A DNA stretch of 64,000 nt, from contig NZ_CP072983.1 of NCBI RefSeq assembly GCF_024397795.1, positions 1-64,000 of the forward strand, read 5' to 3'. This DNA is from Lactobacillus intestinalis (lineage in GTDB: Bacteria; Bacillota; Bacilli; Lactobacillales; Lactobacillaceae). The notes below the pieces were generated by a model. That model did not search any database, had not been told where the DNA came from, and saw only the letters and a program-made list of their open reading frames with translations. The translations under genes and the position numbers were made by a program. Positions 10,146-18,350 of this stretch are shown piece after piece. The first letter of the stretch is position 1; every line of letters starts with the position of its first letter.

Positions 10146-12167
10146 ATGAAAGATTTTTTACGTAAGCTTGAAGTACCAGCGTTTATTAAGGATTCGCGAC
10201 TGACAGCTTCCGTAATAATCATCTTGGCACTTTCTTTAATTGGAAGTATTATTGGGATGATTATCAACCCTATATTTGGATTAGCATTGATTTTAATATT
10301 TATTTTGACTGTTGCTTTTGCAATTTATGGGACATATATTTTAGCAAATAATGCTAATAGTTTTGCTGTTAATTTGTCGTATCGGATCAAGCGAAGCGAA
10401 CAAGAGGCTATGATTAAAATGCCTTTAGGAATATTGCTGTATGATTCCGATCATCAAATTCAGTGGGTGAATCCTTATTTACAATTATATTTAAAAAATG
10501 ACGACCTAATTGGACACACTATTGAGTCAGTGGATCCTAATTTAAATAAGCTTTTAAATGAAGCTATTAAAGCCAAAACATCTGAAAATCAGACTGTGAG
10601 ATGGGATGGTCATGATTTCGAAATGGTGGTTCAGGATAATTTAGGTGTAATTTATTTATTGGATATAACGCGTTATGCGCAAATCGAGAGGAAATATAAA
10701 GCTGAACGTTTAGCAATTGGTCAGGTCTTTATTGATAATTATGATGAATTAAGCGAAACGATGCATGATCAAGAATTAACCAGTATGAGTTCTTATGTGC
10801 AGAATACTTTGAGTGATTATGCGAAAAAATTTAACGCTTATTTGAAGAGAATTGATGAAGATCACTTTTTATTGTTAGCACATATGCAAGATCTTGATAA
10901 AATGGAAGAAGACAAGTTTTCTGTGCTTGATAAAGTGCGTCAGGAAACTAGTCGAAACAATACGCCACTTACTTTATCTATTGGGATTGCTTTTGGTAGT
11001 GATTCCTTGACGGAAATTGCTAACCAAGCTCAATCTAATCTTGATTTAGCCCTTGGACGTGGGGGAGATCAGGTTGTTTTACGGCAACCGGGAAAAGATG
11101 CCCACTTTTATGGTGGAAAATCTAATCCAATGGAAAAGAGAACCCGAGTTAGAGCTAGAATGGTGTCACAAGCAATTAGTGAGTTGTTTAAGGATGCCGA
11201 TCGAGTTTTTGTTGTTGGGCATCAACGGCCAGATATGGACTCTGTGGGGAGTGGAATTGGTGTAGTAAAAATTGCTCGTCTTCACGGGGTAAAAGCTAAT
11301 TTTGTGCTTGATACAAATAAAACTAATTATGATGTTGGTCGCTTAGTTACTAGAATGCAACATGCTAAAGAGGATAATGATATTTTTATTGATCCAAATG
11401 AAGCATTAGAGGAAGCTACCGACAAGTCATTGTTGGTAATGGTAGATCATTCTAAATATTCAATTACTTATTCTCAAGATTTATATGATCGTTTAAAGAA
11501 TAGAATCATTGTGATTGATCACCATAGACGTGGAGAAGAATTCCCAGAAAATCCAATGCTGACATACGTTGAACCATATGCTTCTTCAGCTTGTGAGTTA
11601 GTAACAGAAATGATTGAATATCAACAACCAGCTAATGGTAAGAGAGTTTTAACGGATTTAGAAGCAACTGCAATGCTCGCTGGTATTGTAGTAGATTCAA
11701 AGGAATTCTCATTAAGAACTGGCACTAGAACATTTGATGCAGCTAGCTATCTACGTTCGATTGGGGCTAGTTCGGCTGTTGTAAGTGAGCTTTTGAAGGA
11801 AGATATTGATAGTTTTCTTGAGAAAACTCACCTAATTGCTACTCTTAAAATGGTTCGTCCCGATATGGCTGTCTTGGTGGGACCTAATGATAAAATTATT
11901 GATCCAATTGTGACTGCGCAGGCTGCTGACACTGCCCTAGATTTAAAAAATGTTGAGGCTAGTTTTGCAATAACCAGGCGTAGCCAAGATACCATTGGAA
12001 TCTCAGCTCGTTCAATGGGTAAGATTAATGTTCAAATCATCATGGAAAAATTAGGTGGTGGTGGTCACTTATCTAATGCGGCAACGCAGATTAAGAATGT
12101 GACTGTAGAAGAAGCAGAAAATCGATTGCTTAAGGCGATTGATGAGTATGAAAAGGAAAATGAATAA
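10146..12167 (+). CDS. gdpP: Cyclic-di-AMP phosphodiesterase GdpP
   Basis: Membrane-anchored enzyme that hydrolyses c-di-AMP and so sets potassium and osmolyte homeostasis and cell-wall tolerance. 673 residues: two N-terminal membrane segments (about residues 18-65), a PAS-like domain (about 85-175), a degenerate GGDEF domain (about 175-300) and a DHH-DHHA1 phosphodiesterase module. The DHH metal motifs are visible: GHQRPDMDSVGSG (about 358-370), VMVDHSK (about 434-440), VIDHHRRGEEF (about 457) and the DHHA1 signature GGGGHLSNAA. It is followed after 12 bp by rplI, the usual neighbour in Lactobacillales. A -10 TATAAT lies at 10100-10105. Confidence 0.93.
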   Translation: MKDFLRKLEVPAFIKDSRLTASVIIILALSLIGSIIGMIINPIFGLALILIFILTVAFAIYGTYILANNANSFAVNLSYRIKRSEQEAMIKMPLGILLYDSDHQIQWVNPYLQLYLKNDDLIGHTIESVDPNLNKLLNEAIKAKTSENQTVRWDGHDFEMVVQDNLGVIYLLDITRYAQIERKYKAERLAIGQVFIDNYDELSETMHDQELTSMSSYVQNTLSDYAKKFNAYLKRIDEDHFLLLAHMQDLDKMEEDKFSVLDKVRQETSRNNTPLTLSIGIAFGSDSLTEIANQAQSNLDLALGRGGDQVVLRQPGKDAHFYGGKSNPMEKRTRVRARMVSQAISELFKDADRVFVVGHQRPDMDSVGSGIGVVKIARLHGVKANFVLDTNKTNYDVGRLVTRMQHAKEDNDIFIDPNEALEEATDKSLLVMVDHSKYSITYSQDLYDRLKNRIIVIDHHRRGEEFPENPMLTYVEPYASSACELVTEMIEYQQPANGKRVLTDLEATAMLAGIVVDSKEFSLRTGTRTFDAASYLRSIGASSAVVSELLKEDIDSFLEKTHLIATLKMVRPDMAVLVGPNDKIIDPIVTAQAADTALDLKNVEASFAITRRSQDTIGISARSMGKINVQIIMEKLGGGGHLSNAATQIKNVTVEEAENRLLKAIDEYEKENE

Positions 12168-12179
12168 AGGAGAAAAACT

Positions 12180-12635
12180 ATGAAAGTTATTTTTACTCAA
12201 GATGTTAGAGGCCGTGGTAAGCGCGGAGAAGTTAAAAATGTTCCAGATGGTTACGCACAAAACTTTTTGTTTAAGCGTGGGATGGCTAAGCCTGCTAACA
12301 AGGCTAACATGCACACTTTAGAACGAGTTGCTGCTAATGAAAAAGCAGCTTATGAAGCCGAAAAGGCAGAAGCTGAAAAGATTAAGGCAATTCTTGAAAA
12401 AGATGATACTGTTGTTAACTTTAAATCAAAAGCTGGAACAGACGCTCGTCTCTTTGGTTCAATTTCTAGCAAGAAAATTGTCGAAGGCTTAGAAAAGCAA
12501 TATGGTGTTAAGATTGATAAGCGTAAATTGAATCTTCCAGAGCCTATTAAATCATTAGGCTACACTAATGTACCTGTTAAGCTTTTCAAAGGTGTAGAAG
12601 GCAAAATTCGTGTTCACATCACTGAGCAAGATTAG
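12180..12635 (+). CDS. rplI: 50S ribosomal protein L9
   Basis: Ribosomal protein bL9, 151 residues, with the N-terminal signature [28 protein letters not shown], the long connecting helix rich in Ala, Glu and Lys, and the rRNA-binding C-terminal domain. The ribosome site AAAGGAG ends 9 bp before the ATG. It sits between gdpP and the replicative helicase gene. Confidence 0.98.
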   Translation: MKVIFTQDVRGRGKRGEVKNVPDGYAQNFLFKRGMAKPANKANMHTLERVAANEKAAYEAEKAEAEKIKAILEKDDTVVNFKSKAGTDARLFGSISSKKIVEGLEKQYGVKIDKRKLNLPEPIKSLGYTNVPVKLFKGVEGKIRVHITEQD

Positions 12636-12659
12636 TTAAATAAATTGGTTGTGAAGTAA

Positions 12660-14042
12660 ATGGATAATATTGTCTCGCAGCAAGTACCACATGATTCTGT
12701 AGCCGAAAAGGCGGTTTTAGGAGCAATTTTTATTGATCCTGAAGCTATAGCAGATGCAAGTGGTATTTTACAAGCTGGCGATTTTTATGAAAGAGCTAAT
12801 CAATATGTCTTTCAAGCAATGTTGGACTTGTCAGATGAGGAGACTGCCATTGACCCGTTAACTATTCGAGATCAACTGACTAAAAAGAATCAGTTGGAAG
12901 ATAGTGGAGGAGTGGCATATATTTCTGAATTAGCCATGTCAACTCCTACGGCTGCGCATGTTACGTATTATGCACAGATTGTCCACAGAAAAGCTCTTTT
13001 AAGAAGACTGATTTCGGCTAGTCAAAAAATTATTTCCAACGCCATAAATGATTCTGATGATGTTACTGATATTTTAGATGATGCAGAAAGTGAAATCTTG
13101 AATGTTTCATCTGAAAATAATACTGGCGGCTTCAGGAATATTAAAGAAGTTGTGAATGATACTGTTGATGAAATTAGTCGTTTAACTGAGCAAGATGAAA
13201 CTATTACGGGGCTTGCAACAGGATTTCAAGAGCTTGATAGGATGACCACAGGATTTCATAATGATGAATTAATCATTATTGCGGCGCGTCCTGGTGTTGG
13301 TAAGACCTCTTTTGCTTTAAATGTAGCTCAATTTGTAGGAATTCATGATAAAAAATCAGTGGCGATGTTTTCACTGGAAATGAGTAGTGAACAGCTGGTT
13401 CAAAGAATGCTTGCTTCAGAAGGCTTGATCAATTCTCAGCACTTGCGAACTGGACAGCTTGATGAAGATGAATGGCGAAAATTAATTGTTGCCTCTGGTT
13501 CACTAGCTAATGCCAAAATTTTTATTGATGATACTCCTGGTATAAAAATGAGTGAAATCAGAGCTAAGTCAAGAAGACTTGCAAAAGAAACCGGAGATTT
13601 GGGTTTAATCGTGATAGATTATCTTCAGTTAATTGAAGGACCACGTAGTGAATCTCGCCAACAAGAAGTTTCAGCTATTTCTAGACAATTAAAAAAGCTT
13701 GCGAAGGAACTTCATGTACCAGTAATTGCCCTTTCGCAGTTATCTCGTTCTGTTGAGCAGCGTCAAGATAAACGCCCTGTCCTATCTGATATTCGTGAAT
13801 CTGGTTCTATTGAACAGGATGCCGATATTGTATCTTTCTTATATCGTGATGATTATTATCGGGATAAAGGAGAGGATGACGCAGATAGCTCTGAAGTGGC
13901 TCCTGAGCAGGATAATGGTGAAGTAGAGGTAATTATTGAGAAGAACCGTTCTGGTAGCCGTGGGACGGTAAAATTGATGTTTTCAAAGCCATATAATCGT
14001 TTTTCTAACTTGGATTATGTGCATGATGCACCTGATAAATAA
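12660..14042 (+). CDS. dnaB: Replicative DNA helicase DnaB (DnaC in Bacillus naming)
   Basis: Hexameric 5'-3' replicative helicase. 460 residues: N-terminal primase-interaction domain, then a RecA-like domain with Walker A AARPGVGKTSFALN (about residue 210), Walker B LIVIDYLQL (about 318) and the DnaB motif ISRQLKKLAKELHVPVIALSQLSR. No intein is present. The ribosome site before ATG 12660 is weak (GTGAAGT), so translation may be coupled to rplI, which ends 24 bp earlier. Confidence 0.97.
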   Translation: MDNIVSQQVPHDSVAEKAVLGAIFIDPEAIADASGILQAGDFYERANQYVFQAMLDLSDEETAIDPLTIRDQLTKKNQLEDSGGVAYISELAMSTPTAAHVTYYAQIVHRKALLRRLISASQKIISNAINDSDDVTDILDDAESEILNVSSENNTGGFRNIKEVVNDTVDEISRLTEQDETITGLATGFQELDRMTTGFHNDELIIIAARPGVGKTSFALNVAQFVGIHDKKSVAMFSLEMSSEQLVQRMLASEGLINSQHLRTGQLDEDEWRKLIVASGSLANAKIFIDDTPGIKMSEIRAKSRRLAKETGDLGLIVIDYLQLIEGPRSESRQQEVSAISRQLKKLAKELHVPVIALSQLSRSVEQRQDKRPVLSDIRESGSIEQDADIVSFLYRDDYYRDKGEDDADSSEVAPEQDNGEVEVIIEKNRSGSRGTVKLMFSKPYNRFSNLDYVHDAPDK

Positions 14043-14072
14043 AAAGACATCCTTTAAGGGATGCCTTTTTGT
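14042..14072 (+). terminator. Intrinsic terminator after dnaB
   Basis: Stem GACATCC/GGATGCC-type hairpin with loop TTTAA, followed by TTTTT. Confidence 0.75.
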
Positions 14073-14097
14073 ATGTCTAACTTTTTATTAACATATA

Positions 14098-14126
14098 TTG
14101 AAAGCATTTACATAAAATGATAATAT
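14098..14126 (+). promoter_or_regulatory. Fructokinase promoter with overlapping cre-like site
   Basis: TTGAAA (14098-14103), 17-bp spacer, TAATAT (14121-14126). The sequence TGAAAGCATTTACA at 14099-14112 matches the CcpA operator consensus TGWAANCGNTNWCA at 13 of 14 positions and covers the -35 end and spacer, a position where CcpA binding would repress. The match is seen; binding is inference. Confidence 0.6.
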
Positions 14127-14168
14127 CAATATAATTGAGAAAAACATGAAGAGAAAAGGATGAAACTA

Positions 14169-15047
14169 ATGGCAGATAAAAAATATGTAGGTAGTATTGA
14201 AGCAGGAGGCACTAAATTTATTCTTGCTGTTCAAGATGTAGAAACTGGCGAAACTGTTGCAACCGATCGTATTCCTACTACTGCTGCAGATGAAACTTTA
14301 AAAAAGAGTGCGGAATTCTTTAAAAAGCATCCAGTAGATGCTTTAGGAATTGGAACATTTGGGCCAATCGATATTAATCCTAATTCCCACACTTTTGGCT
14401 ATATTTTGGATACTCCAAAACGTGGCTGGTCAGGTACCAATGTAAAAGGCTTTTTTGAAAAAGAATTAGGTATTCCAGTAATTATGACCACGGATGTGAA
14501 TGCTTCTTGTTACGGTGAATATATTGCTCGTGGTAAAGATGACACTAAGAGCTATTTCTATGTGACTATTGGTACCGGGGTTGGTGCAGGAATTGTTCAA
14601 GGTGGAAAGTTCCTCGGTCTTAATAATCACCCTGAAATGGGCCATATGCTTATTAAACGCTATCCTGGGGATAATTATGAAGGAAAATGTCCTTTCCATG
14701 GTGCAGATTGTGTGGAAGGAATGGCTGCAGGTCCTTCTCTTGAAGGCCGTACGGGAATCCCTGGTGAAAAGTTATCTCGTGACAATGAAGTGTTTACTTA
14801 TGTTGCATATTACGTGGCACAAATGCTCTTTAATGTTTATATGAGTGCGCGTCCAGATGTAATGGTTGTTGGTGGATCTGTATTAAACGAAGATGATTTG
14901 GTAAAGGTTCGCAAATACTTTGATAAATTCAATAATAATTATGTTGCTACTCCAGATTTAGATGAGTTAATTGTGCGCCCGGCTGTCGCAAATAACGGTT
15001 CGGCTACTTTGGGAGATTTTGAATTGGCAAAAACTCTCTTGAAGTAA
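14169..15047 (+). CDS. Fructokinase, ROK family
   Basis: ATP-dependent kinase converting fructose to fructose 6-phosphate. 292 residues from the preferred start, normal for ROK fructokinases. Visible are the phosphate loop SIEAGGTKFILAV, the ROK signature with zinc ligands (HPEMGHM ... CPFHGADCVEGMAAGPSLEGR) and the catalytic Asp in TTDVNASCYGEY. The ATG at 14160 overlaps the ribosome site AAAAGGA, so ATG 14169 (MADKKY) is the likely true start, 8 bp after AAAGGA. It is a single-gene unit between terminators, and the cre-like site in its promoter suggests glucose repression. Confidence 0.9.
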   Translation: MADKKYVGSIEAGGTKFILAVQDVETGETVATDRIPTTAADETLKKSAEFFKKHPVDALGIGTFGPIDINPNSHTFGYILDTPKRGWSGTNVKGFFEKELGIPVIMTTDVNASCYGEYIARGKDDTKSYFYVTIGTGVGAGIVQGGKFLGLNNHPEMGHMLIKRYPGDNYEGKCPFHGADCVEGMAAGPSLEGRTGIPGEKLSRDNEVFTYVAYYVAQMLFNVYMSARPDVMVVGGSVLNEDDLVKVRKYFDKFNNNYVATPDLDELIVRPAVANNGSATLGDFELAKTLLK

Positions 15048-15072
15048 CAGATAACGGTCTAAAAAGCAACTT

Positions 15073-15118
15073 AAAGGCTTAACTTCTAAACTATTCCTTA
15101 AGTTAAGCCTTTTTTTCT
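15073..15118 (+). terminator. Intrinsic terminator after fructokinase
   Basis: Perfect 13-bp stem AAAGGCTTAACTT / AAGTTAAGCCTTT (15073-15085 and 15100-15112) with a 14-base loop and a T run. Confidence 0.85.
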
Positions 15119-15126
15119 GTTTTTTA

Positions 15127-15155
15127 GTGACACCATGTCATCGATAGAGTATCAT
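15127..15155 (+). promoter_or_regulatory. Promoter with TGACA-N3-TGTCA operator-like palindrome (csbD/glsB unit)
   Basis: GTGACA (15127-15132) as -35, exactly 17 bp, TATCAT (15150-15155) as -10. The perfect inverted repeat TGACA-CCA-TGTCA (15128-15140) overlaps the -35. The same arrangement precedes the second GlsB gene (46252-46280) and, with one mismatch, the cytochrome b5-like gene (62121-62149), which argues for a shared regulator. Confidence 0.65.
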
Positions 15156-15255
15156 TAAGACAACAAGTAAAAATATAGTTAAGAAAGATGAGGTGAGTCC
15201 ACCAGGCTTTTAATAGTTAAAATCAGAATAATAAAAGAAAGGATGGAAGAGCAAT

Positions 15256-15435
15256 ATGGTTAAAGATAAGGGTCTTAAAGACAAAGTTGTCGGTAAAGTA
15301 AAAGAAGTTGAAGGCAAAGTTACGGGCGATAAGCTACGTGAAGCTGAAGGTAAAGCCCAACAAGCTAAAGGCAAAGCTAAGAAAAAAGCTGACGATATGA
15401 AAAAGAAACTCGATAATGAAAACGAGGTGACCTAA
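15256..15435 (+). CDS. CsbD-family stress protein
   Basis: 59-residue Lys/Glu-rich soluble protein of the CsbD family, which in Bacillus is part of the general stress response; the molecular function is unknown. Visible is the repeated pattern DKVVGKVKEVEGKVTGDKLREAEG followed by KAQQAKGKAKKKA, typical of the family. ATG 15256 follows AAAGGATGGA. The stop is immediately followed by the GlsB-family gene (ATG one base after the stop), so the two are translationally coupled. They share the palindrome-bearing promoter at 15127. Confidence 0.85.
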   Translation: MVKDKGLKDKVVGKVKEVEGKVTGDKLREAEGKAQQAKGKAKKKADDMKKKLDNENEVT

Positions 15436-15436
15436 T

Positions 15437-15697
15437 ATGTTACACTGGATTTGGGTGTTAATTGTCGGAGGTGTGATCGGTTTAATAGCTGGGGCACTTA
15501 CAGGCAGAGGTCAATCAATGGGCTGGATTGCTAATATTTTAGCTGGTCTTATCGGTTCATCACTTGGTGAAGCGTTACTTGGTGCGTGGGGACCCCAAGT
15601 AGCAGGAATGGCAATTGTGCCATCGATACTAGGAGCAGTAATTCTAGTATTGATTGTTTCATTTGTTCTCAGTATGATGAATCGTAAAACAAATTAG
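15437..15697 (+). CDS. GlsB/YeaQ/YmgE-family membrane stress protein (copy 1)
   Basis: 86-residue membrane protein with three predicted membrane segments rich in Gly/Ile/Leu/Val (about residues 4-22, 29-50 and 57-80). The Gly-rich pattern GGVIGLIAGALTGRG and LAGLIGSSLGEALLG is typical of the transglycosylase-associated (GlsB/YeaQ) family; the name does not mean enzyme activity is proven. It is the second gene of a CsbD-GlsB operon. A paralogue lies at 46404-46670 behind the same type of promoter palindrome. Confidence 0.85.
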   Translation: MLHWIWVLIVGGVIGLIAGALTGRGQSMGWIANILAGLIGSSLGEALLGAWGPQVAGMAIVPSILGAVILVLIVSFVLSMMNRKTN

Positions 15698-15744
15698 AAT
15701 TTGATTTATAACTTATAAATAAAAATGAATCCTTAGATCAAAAA

Positions 15745-15778
15745 GCACTCTATTAGACATTTCTCTAATAGAGTGTTT
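15745..15778. terminator. Bidirectional terminator between convergent genes
   Basis: 12-bp stem CACTCTATTAGA / TCTAATAGAGTG (15746-15757 and 15763-15774), with A-rich sequence on one side and T-rich on the other. It serves the GlsB unit (+) and the Mbeg1-like gene (-). Confidence 0.75.
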
Positions 15779-15795
15779 GTGTTACACATGAAACA

Positions 15796-17022
15796 TTACT
15801 CATCATCATGAAGATGCTTGAGTTTTTTATTTTGTTTTATTAAAACAAAAGGCAATTTAAGACTTGGTTTTTGTGGATCATAAAATTCAAAGAAGATAGG
15901 CGCCTTATTGGAATCATTGCTTTTTGGATAATAACGAAAGCGTCCATCAATAAAAGGTAAATTCAAATTACGCCGGTAGGTGGTCCAAATATCATTAAAC
16001 ATGCTAGTGATGATTTGACGCAAACGTGGTTCAAGAGACATAATAACATGACCTAAACGATACGTTCCCAGTAGTTTATGAGTAGTAAGTTGATTCATGT
16101 CATTAATATCGGAGTTCTCAAAAGCATCAAATAAGGCAGAGAACATTTCACCACGTTTTTCATCAGGAATAGAATGATTAAAGTGAATTAATGAATGTCG
16201 CAAAATTCGGGCCCCAATCGTTAACCCATCTGCTAATACAAAACTGTTTCTAGCTACACGCCATCTACGTGGATCGTGTTGGTCTTTCATGGGGGCATCG
16301 CTTTTAACAATTAAAACTCGCTCAGGATGATCGAGCATGGTACCAATAATAGAACTTTCAGGCAGATAAGTCTTCATTTTATAAATTGTACGCTTAAAGC
16401 CAGGACTAGAATAAACTTGACGGTAAAATCCAGGTCCGTCAAAACTGAGCGCTTTTACAATTCGATCTTGGAGGTGGGGTCTAGCTGCACTCAAGGCAAA
16501 TTGAGCAAAATTTCCACCCTTAGAGTGTCCTACTAAGTAAATTTTATCCTTAGGGAAACGTTCCGCAATTGCGTTTAAATAGCGGGCTGCGACGTTTTGA
16601 CCGTAGACTTCAGGCATGTAATTCATATTCATGTCTTCATTCCAACCAATCATCGAGCTATCAGTTCCCCGATAAGAAATTAGAATTGTGTTCTTATTTA
16701 ATCGAAATGTGGCGGCGGTAAATTGCAAGGGAGCCGGCTTTTTGCCGATTTTGTTAGTCCAATTTAAAATTTTGATACGACCTAAGCGTGGACTTTTAGG
16801 TAAAAGTAAAACTTGGGCACCAGCTTCATCATGCATTTGATGTTGAAATGACTCCATATGTTGCAACTTTTCAGCAACTTCACTTAAAGTATGGCCTGCG
16901 GCAGATTTGTCGACAGGTAGATAAATAATAGAAGAAAATAGTGATGCATCTACACTGTTGAAGGGCATTTCTTTAAAACTTAGATCCCCACGCCAGCGTA
17001 AATAATCAAGTGATCCAGCCAT
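15796..17022 (-). CDS. Mbeg1-like (DUF2974) alpha/beta hydrolase
   Basis: 408-residue protein of the Mbeg1-like/DUF2974 group, related to class-3 lipases. The nucleophile elbow GHSKGG (about residue 167) is clear, preceded by ILISYRGTDSSMIGWNED, a lipase-3-like oxyanion region. A candidate catalytic His lies later, around residue 270-290. There is no signal peptide, so it is probably cytoplasmic or peripheral. The substrate is unknown. It is a single gene on the minus strand, with ribosome site AGAAAGGATGGA upstream. Confidence 0.75.
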   Translation of the reverse strand: MAGSLDYLRWRGDLSFKEMPFNSVDASLFSSIIYLPVDKSAAGHTLSEVAEKLQHMESFQHQMHDEAGAQVLLLPKSPRLGRIKILNWTNKIGKKPAPLQFTAATFRLNKNTILISYRGTDSSMIGWNEDMNMNYMPEVYGQNVAARYLNAIAERFPKDKIYLVGHSKGGNFAQFALSAARPHLQDRIVKALSFDGPGFYRQVYSSPGFKRTIYKMKTYLPESSIIGTMLDHPERVLIVKSDAPMKDQHDPRRWRVARNSFVLADGLTIGARILRHSLIHFNHSIPDEKRGEMFSALFDAFENSDINDMNQLTTHKLLGTYRLGHVIMSLEPRLRQIITSMFNDIWTTYRRNLNLPFIDGRFRYYPKSNDSNKAPIFFEFYDPQKPSLKLPFVLIKQNKKLKHLHDDE

Positions 17023-17083
17023 TTTTCCATCCTTTCTAAGATAATAAGTAATATTAATATTTTAGCGCAAAATTTACTTCTAA

Positions 17084-17113
17084 CAAAAAAGAACCTTCTT
17101 TATCAGGTTCTTC
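17084..17113 (-). terminator. Intrinsic terminator after the MgtC-family gene
   Basis: 8-bp stem AAGAACCT/AGGTTCTT (17089-17096 and 17105-17112). On the minus strand it is followed by TTTTTT. Confidence 0.75.
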
Positions 17114-17132
17114 TTAAGAGATTCCTAACTGA

Positions 17133-17843
17133 CTATTTACCACCCCGAGTGTAACTAATCCTTTTAATGTCAGGATATTTCCTTAGTGCCATAATAATAT
17201 CGTTTTCATCTTGCTTATTGTTAATTATTCCATCTACATAAAAGGTAATTTTCTCATCGCTAACATCTAAAATTTTAACTGAAATGTTTTCTACTTGATT
17301 GGCAGCGAGCTCCTCTTTAATTTTTTGGAGAATATGATGTTTGTTAGCGGCTTCAATTTGAAGATTAAAGCGAATATGAACAATGATCTTATCAATAAGT
17401 GAATCGTCGTGGAAGATCATCTGAACAACAAATAGGAAGCCCGTGGCTAAAATTCCGATGAGGTACATGCCACCACCAACGGCCATTCCGATTGCGGCAG
17501 TAGCCCAAACACCAGCGGCAGTCGTTAATCCAGAAATTTGTTCCTTTCTAACTAAAATTGTTCCGGCGCCGATGAAGGAAATACCAGTGACAATTTGAGC
17601 GGCAATTCTTGATGGGTCAAGAGATATTCCACGAATTCCGAGAATATCTTCAAAGCCATATTTAGAAACAATCATGAATAAAGCTGAAGCAACGGCAACA
17701 ACAATGTGAGTCCTAACTCCTGCGCTTTTTCTTTGAATTGCGCGCTCATATCCAATTAAAGCGCCACAAATGGCAGCTACAAAAATTCTTAAGAGCCAAT
17801 CTAATTGAGTTGCAAGTGGAGCAAAATATGCAAATTTAATCAT
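17133..17843 (-). CDS. MgtC/SapB-family membrane protein
   Basis: 236 residues. The N-terminal MgtC domain has about four membrane segments and the motifs ICGALIGYERAIQRKSAGVRTHIVVAVASAL and GISFIGAGTILVRKEQISGLTTAAGVWATAAIGMA, which are diagnostic of the family. A cytoplasmic ACT-like C-terminal domain of about 80 residues follows. The family is linked to magnesium starvation and, in pathogens, intracellular growth; its molecular role remains debated. No magnesium riboswitch is visible upstream. Divergent from tRNA-Thr. Confidence 0.9.
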   Translation of the reverse strand: MIKFAYFAPLATQLDWLLRIFVAAICGALIGYERAIQRKSAGVRTHIVVAVASALFMIVSKYGFEDILGIRGISLDPSRIAAQIVTGISFIGAGTILVRKEQISGLTTAAGVWATAAIGMAVGGGMYLIGILATGFLFVVQMIFHDDSLIDKIIVHIRFNLQIEAANKHHILQKIKEELAANQVENISVKILDVSDEKITFYVDGIINNKQDENDIIMALRKYPDIKRISYTRGGK

Positions 17844-17954
17844 TAAGATCCCTCTTTTTGTAAATCCAAAACTGATTAATCACTTCAATTGTAGTATAGA
17901 AAGGGCTAAAATGCTGGAATGACGAAAAAAGTTGAAAAAAGTTTCGAAAAAGAC

Positions 17955-17983
17955 TTGCGCAAGTCCCATTTATATGGTTTAAT
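17955..17983 (+). promoter_or_regulatory. Promoter of tRNA-Thr
   Basis: TTGCGC (17955-17960), 17-bp spacer, TTTAAT (17978-17983) preceded by TGG (extended -10). Confidence 0.55.
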
Positions 17984-18016
17984 TAATATCGTTGTCGGGT
18001 GAGACAACAAGAAGTT

Positions 18017-18089
18017 GCTGACTTAGCTCAGTTGGCAGAGCACGTCACTAGTAATGATGAGGTCGGAGGTTCGAATCCTCTAGTCAGCA
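18017..18089 (+). tRNA. tRNA-Thr (anticodon AGU)
   Basis: Full cloverleaf of 73 nt: acceptor GCTGACT/AGTCAGC, D arm GCTC/GAGC, anticodon stem CGTCA/TGATG with loop CTAGTAA (anticodon AGT at 18050-18052), T arm GGAGG-TTCGAAT-CCTCT and discriminator A. CCA is not encoded. An A34 threonine tRNA is uncommon in bacteria. It stands alone, directly after its own promoter, and is followed by a strong terminator. It borders the AT-rich accessory stretch, but I found no repeat of its 3' end downstream. Confidence 0.95.
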
Positions 18090-18114
18090 TTAAAAAGAAT
18101 CATTTACATTGATT

Positions 18115-18164
18115 AACCTTAATTTGTTAACGTTTTATGAAGATAAATTAAGGTTGATTTTTTT
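18115..18164 (+). terminator. Intrinsic terminator after tRNA-Thr
   Basis: 11-bp stem AACCTTAATTT / AAATTAAGGTT (18115-18125 and 18145-18155), followed by GATTTTTTT. Confidence 0.85.
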
Positions 18165-18261
18165 GTGTAAAAGTAAATGATGCACAATAAGTGCACTCTG
18201 TTCATTTGTTAAAGTGCAATTTTTGCACGCAGTTTTTTGAGAGAGGAATAATGATCAAAAC

Positions 18262-18310
18262 TAAAAAAAGACGCTTATCTACAATAAAAGTAGGTAAGCG
18301 TCTTTTTTAA
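18262..18310. terminator. Strong bidirectional hairpin terminator downstream of the CPBP gene
   Basis: About 19-bp near-perfect stem (18263-18281 with 18290-18308, core AAGACGCTTA/TAAGCGTCTT), A-run on one side and T-run on the other. It lies 40 bp beyond the stop of the minus-strand CPBP gene. The 90 bases before it contain repeated GTGCA/TGCAC words, including GTGCAA-TTT-TTGCAC at about 18215. A 19-codon ORF with a good ribosome site (ATG 18251) runs through the hairpin; I do not call it a gene. Confidence 0.7.
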
Positions 18311-18350
18311 TAGTTAATATTTCATGTTAAATATATTATTTCGTAATCCA

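Noticed and set aside
18251..18310. 19-codon ORF (MIKTKKRRLSTIKVGKRLF) with ribosome site AGAGGA
   Set aside because: It is entirely inside a bidirectional terminator; its Lys/Arg content follows from the A-rich stem. Kept only as a note in the terminator entry.
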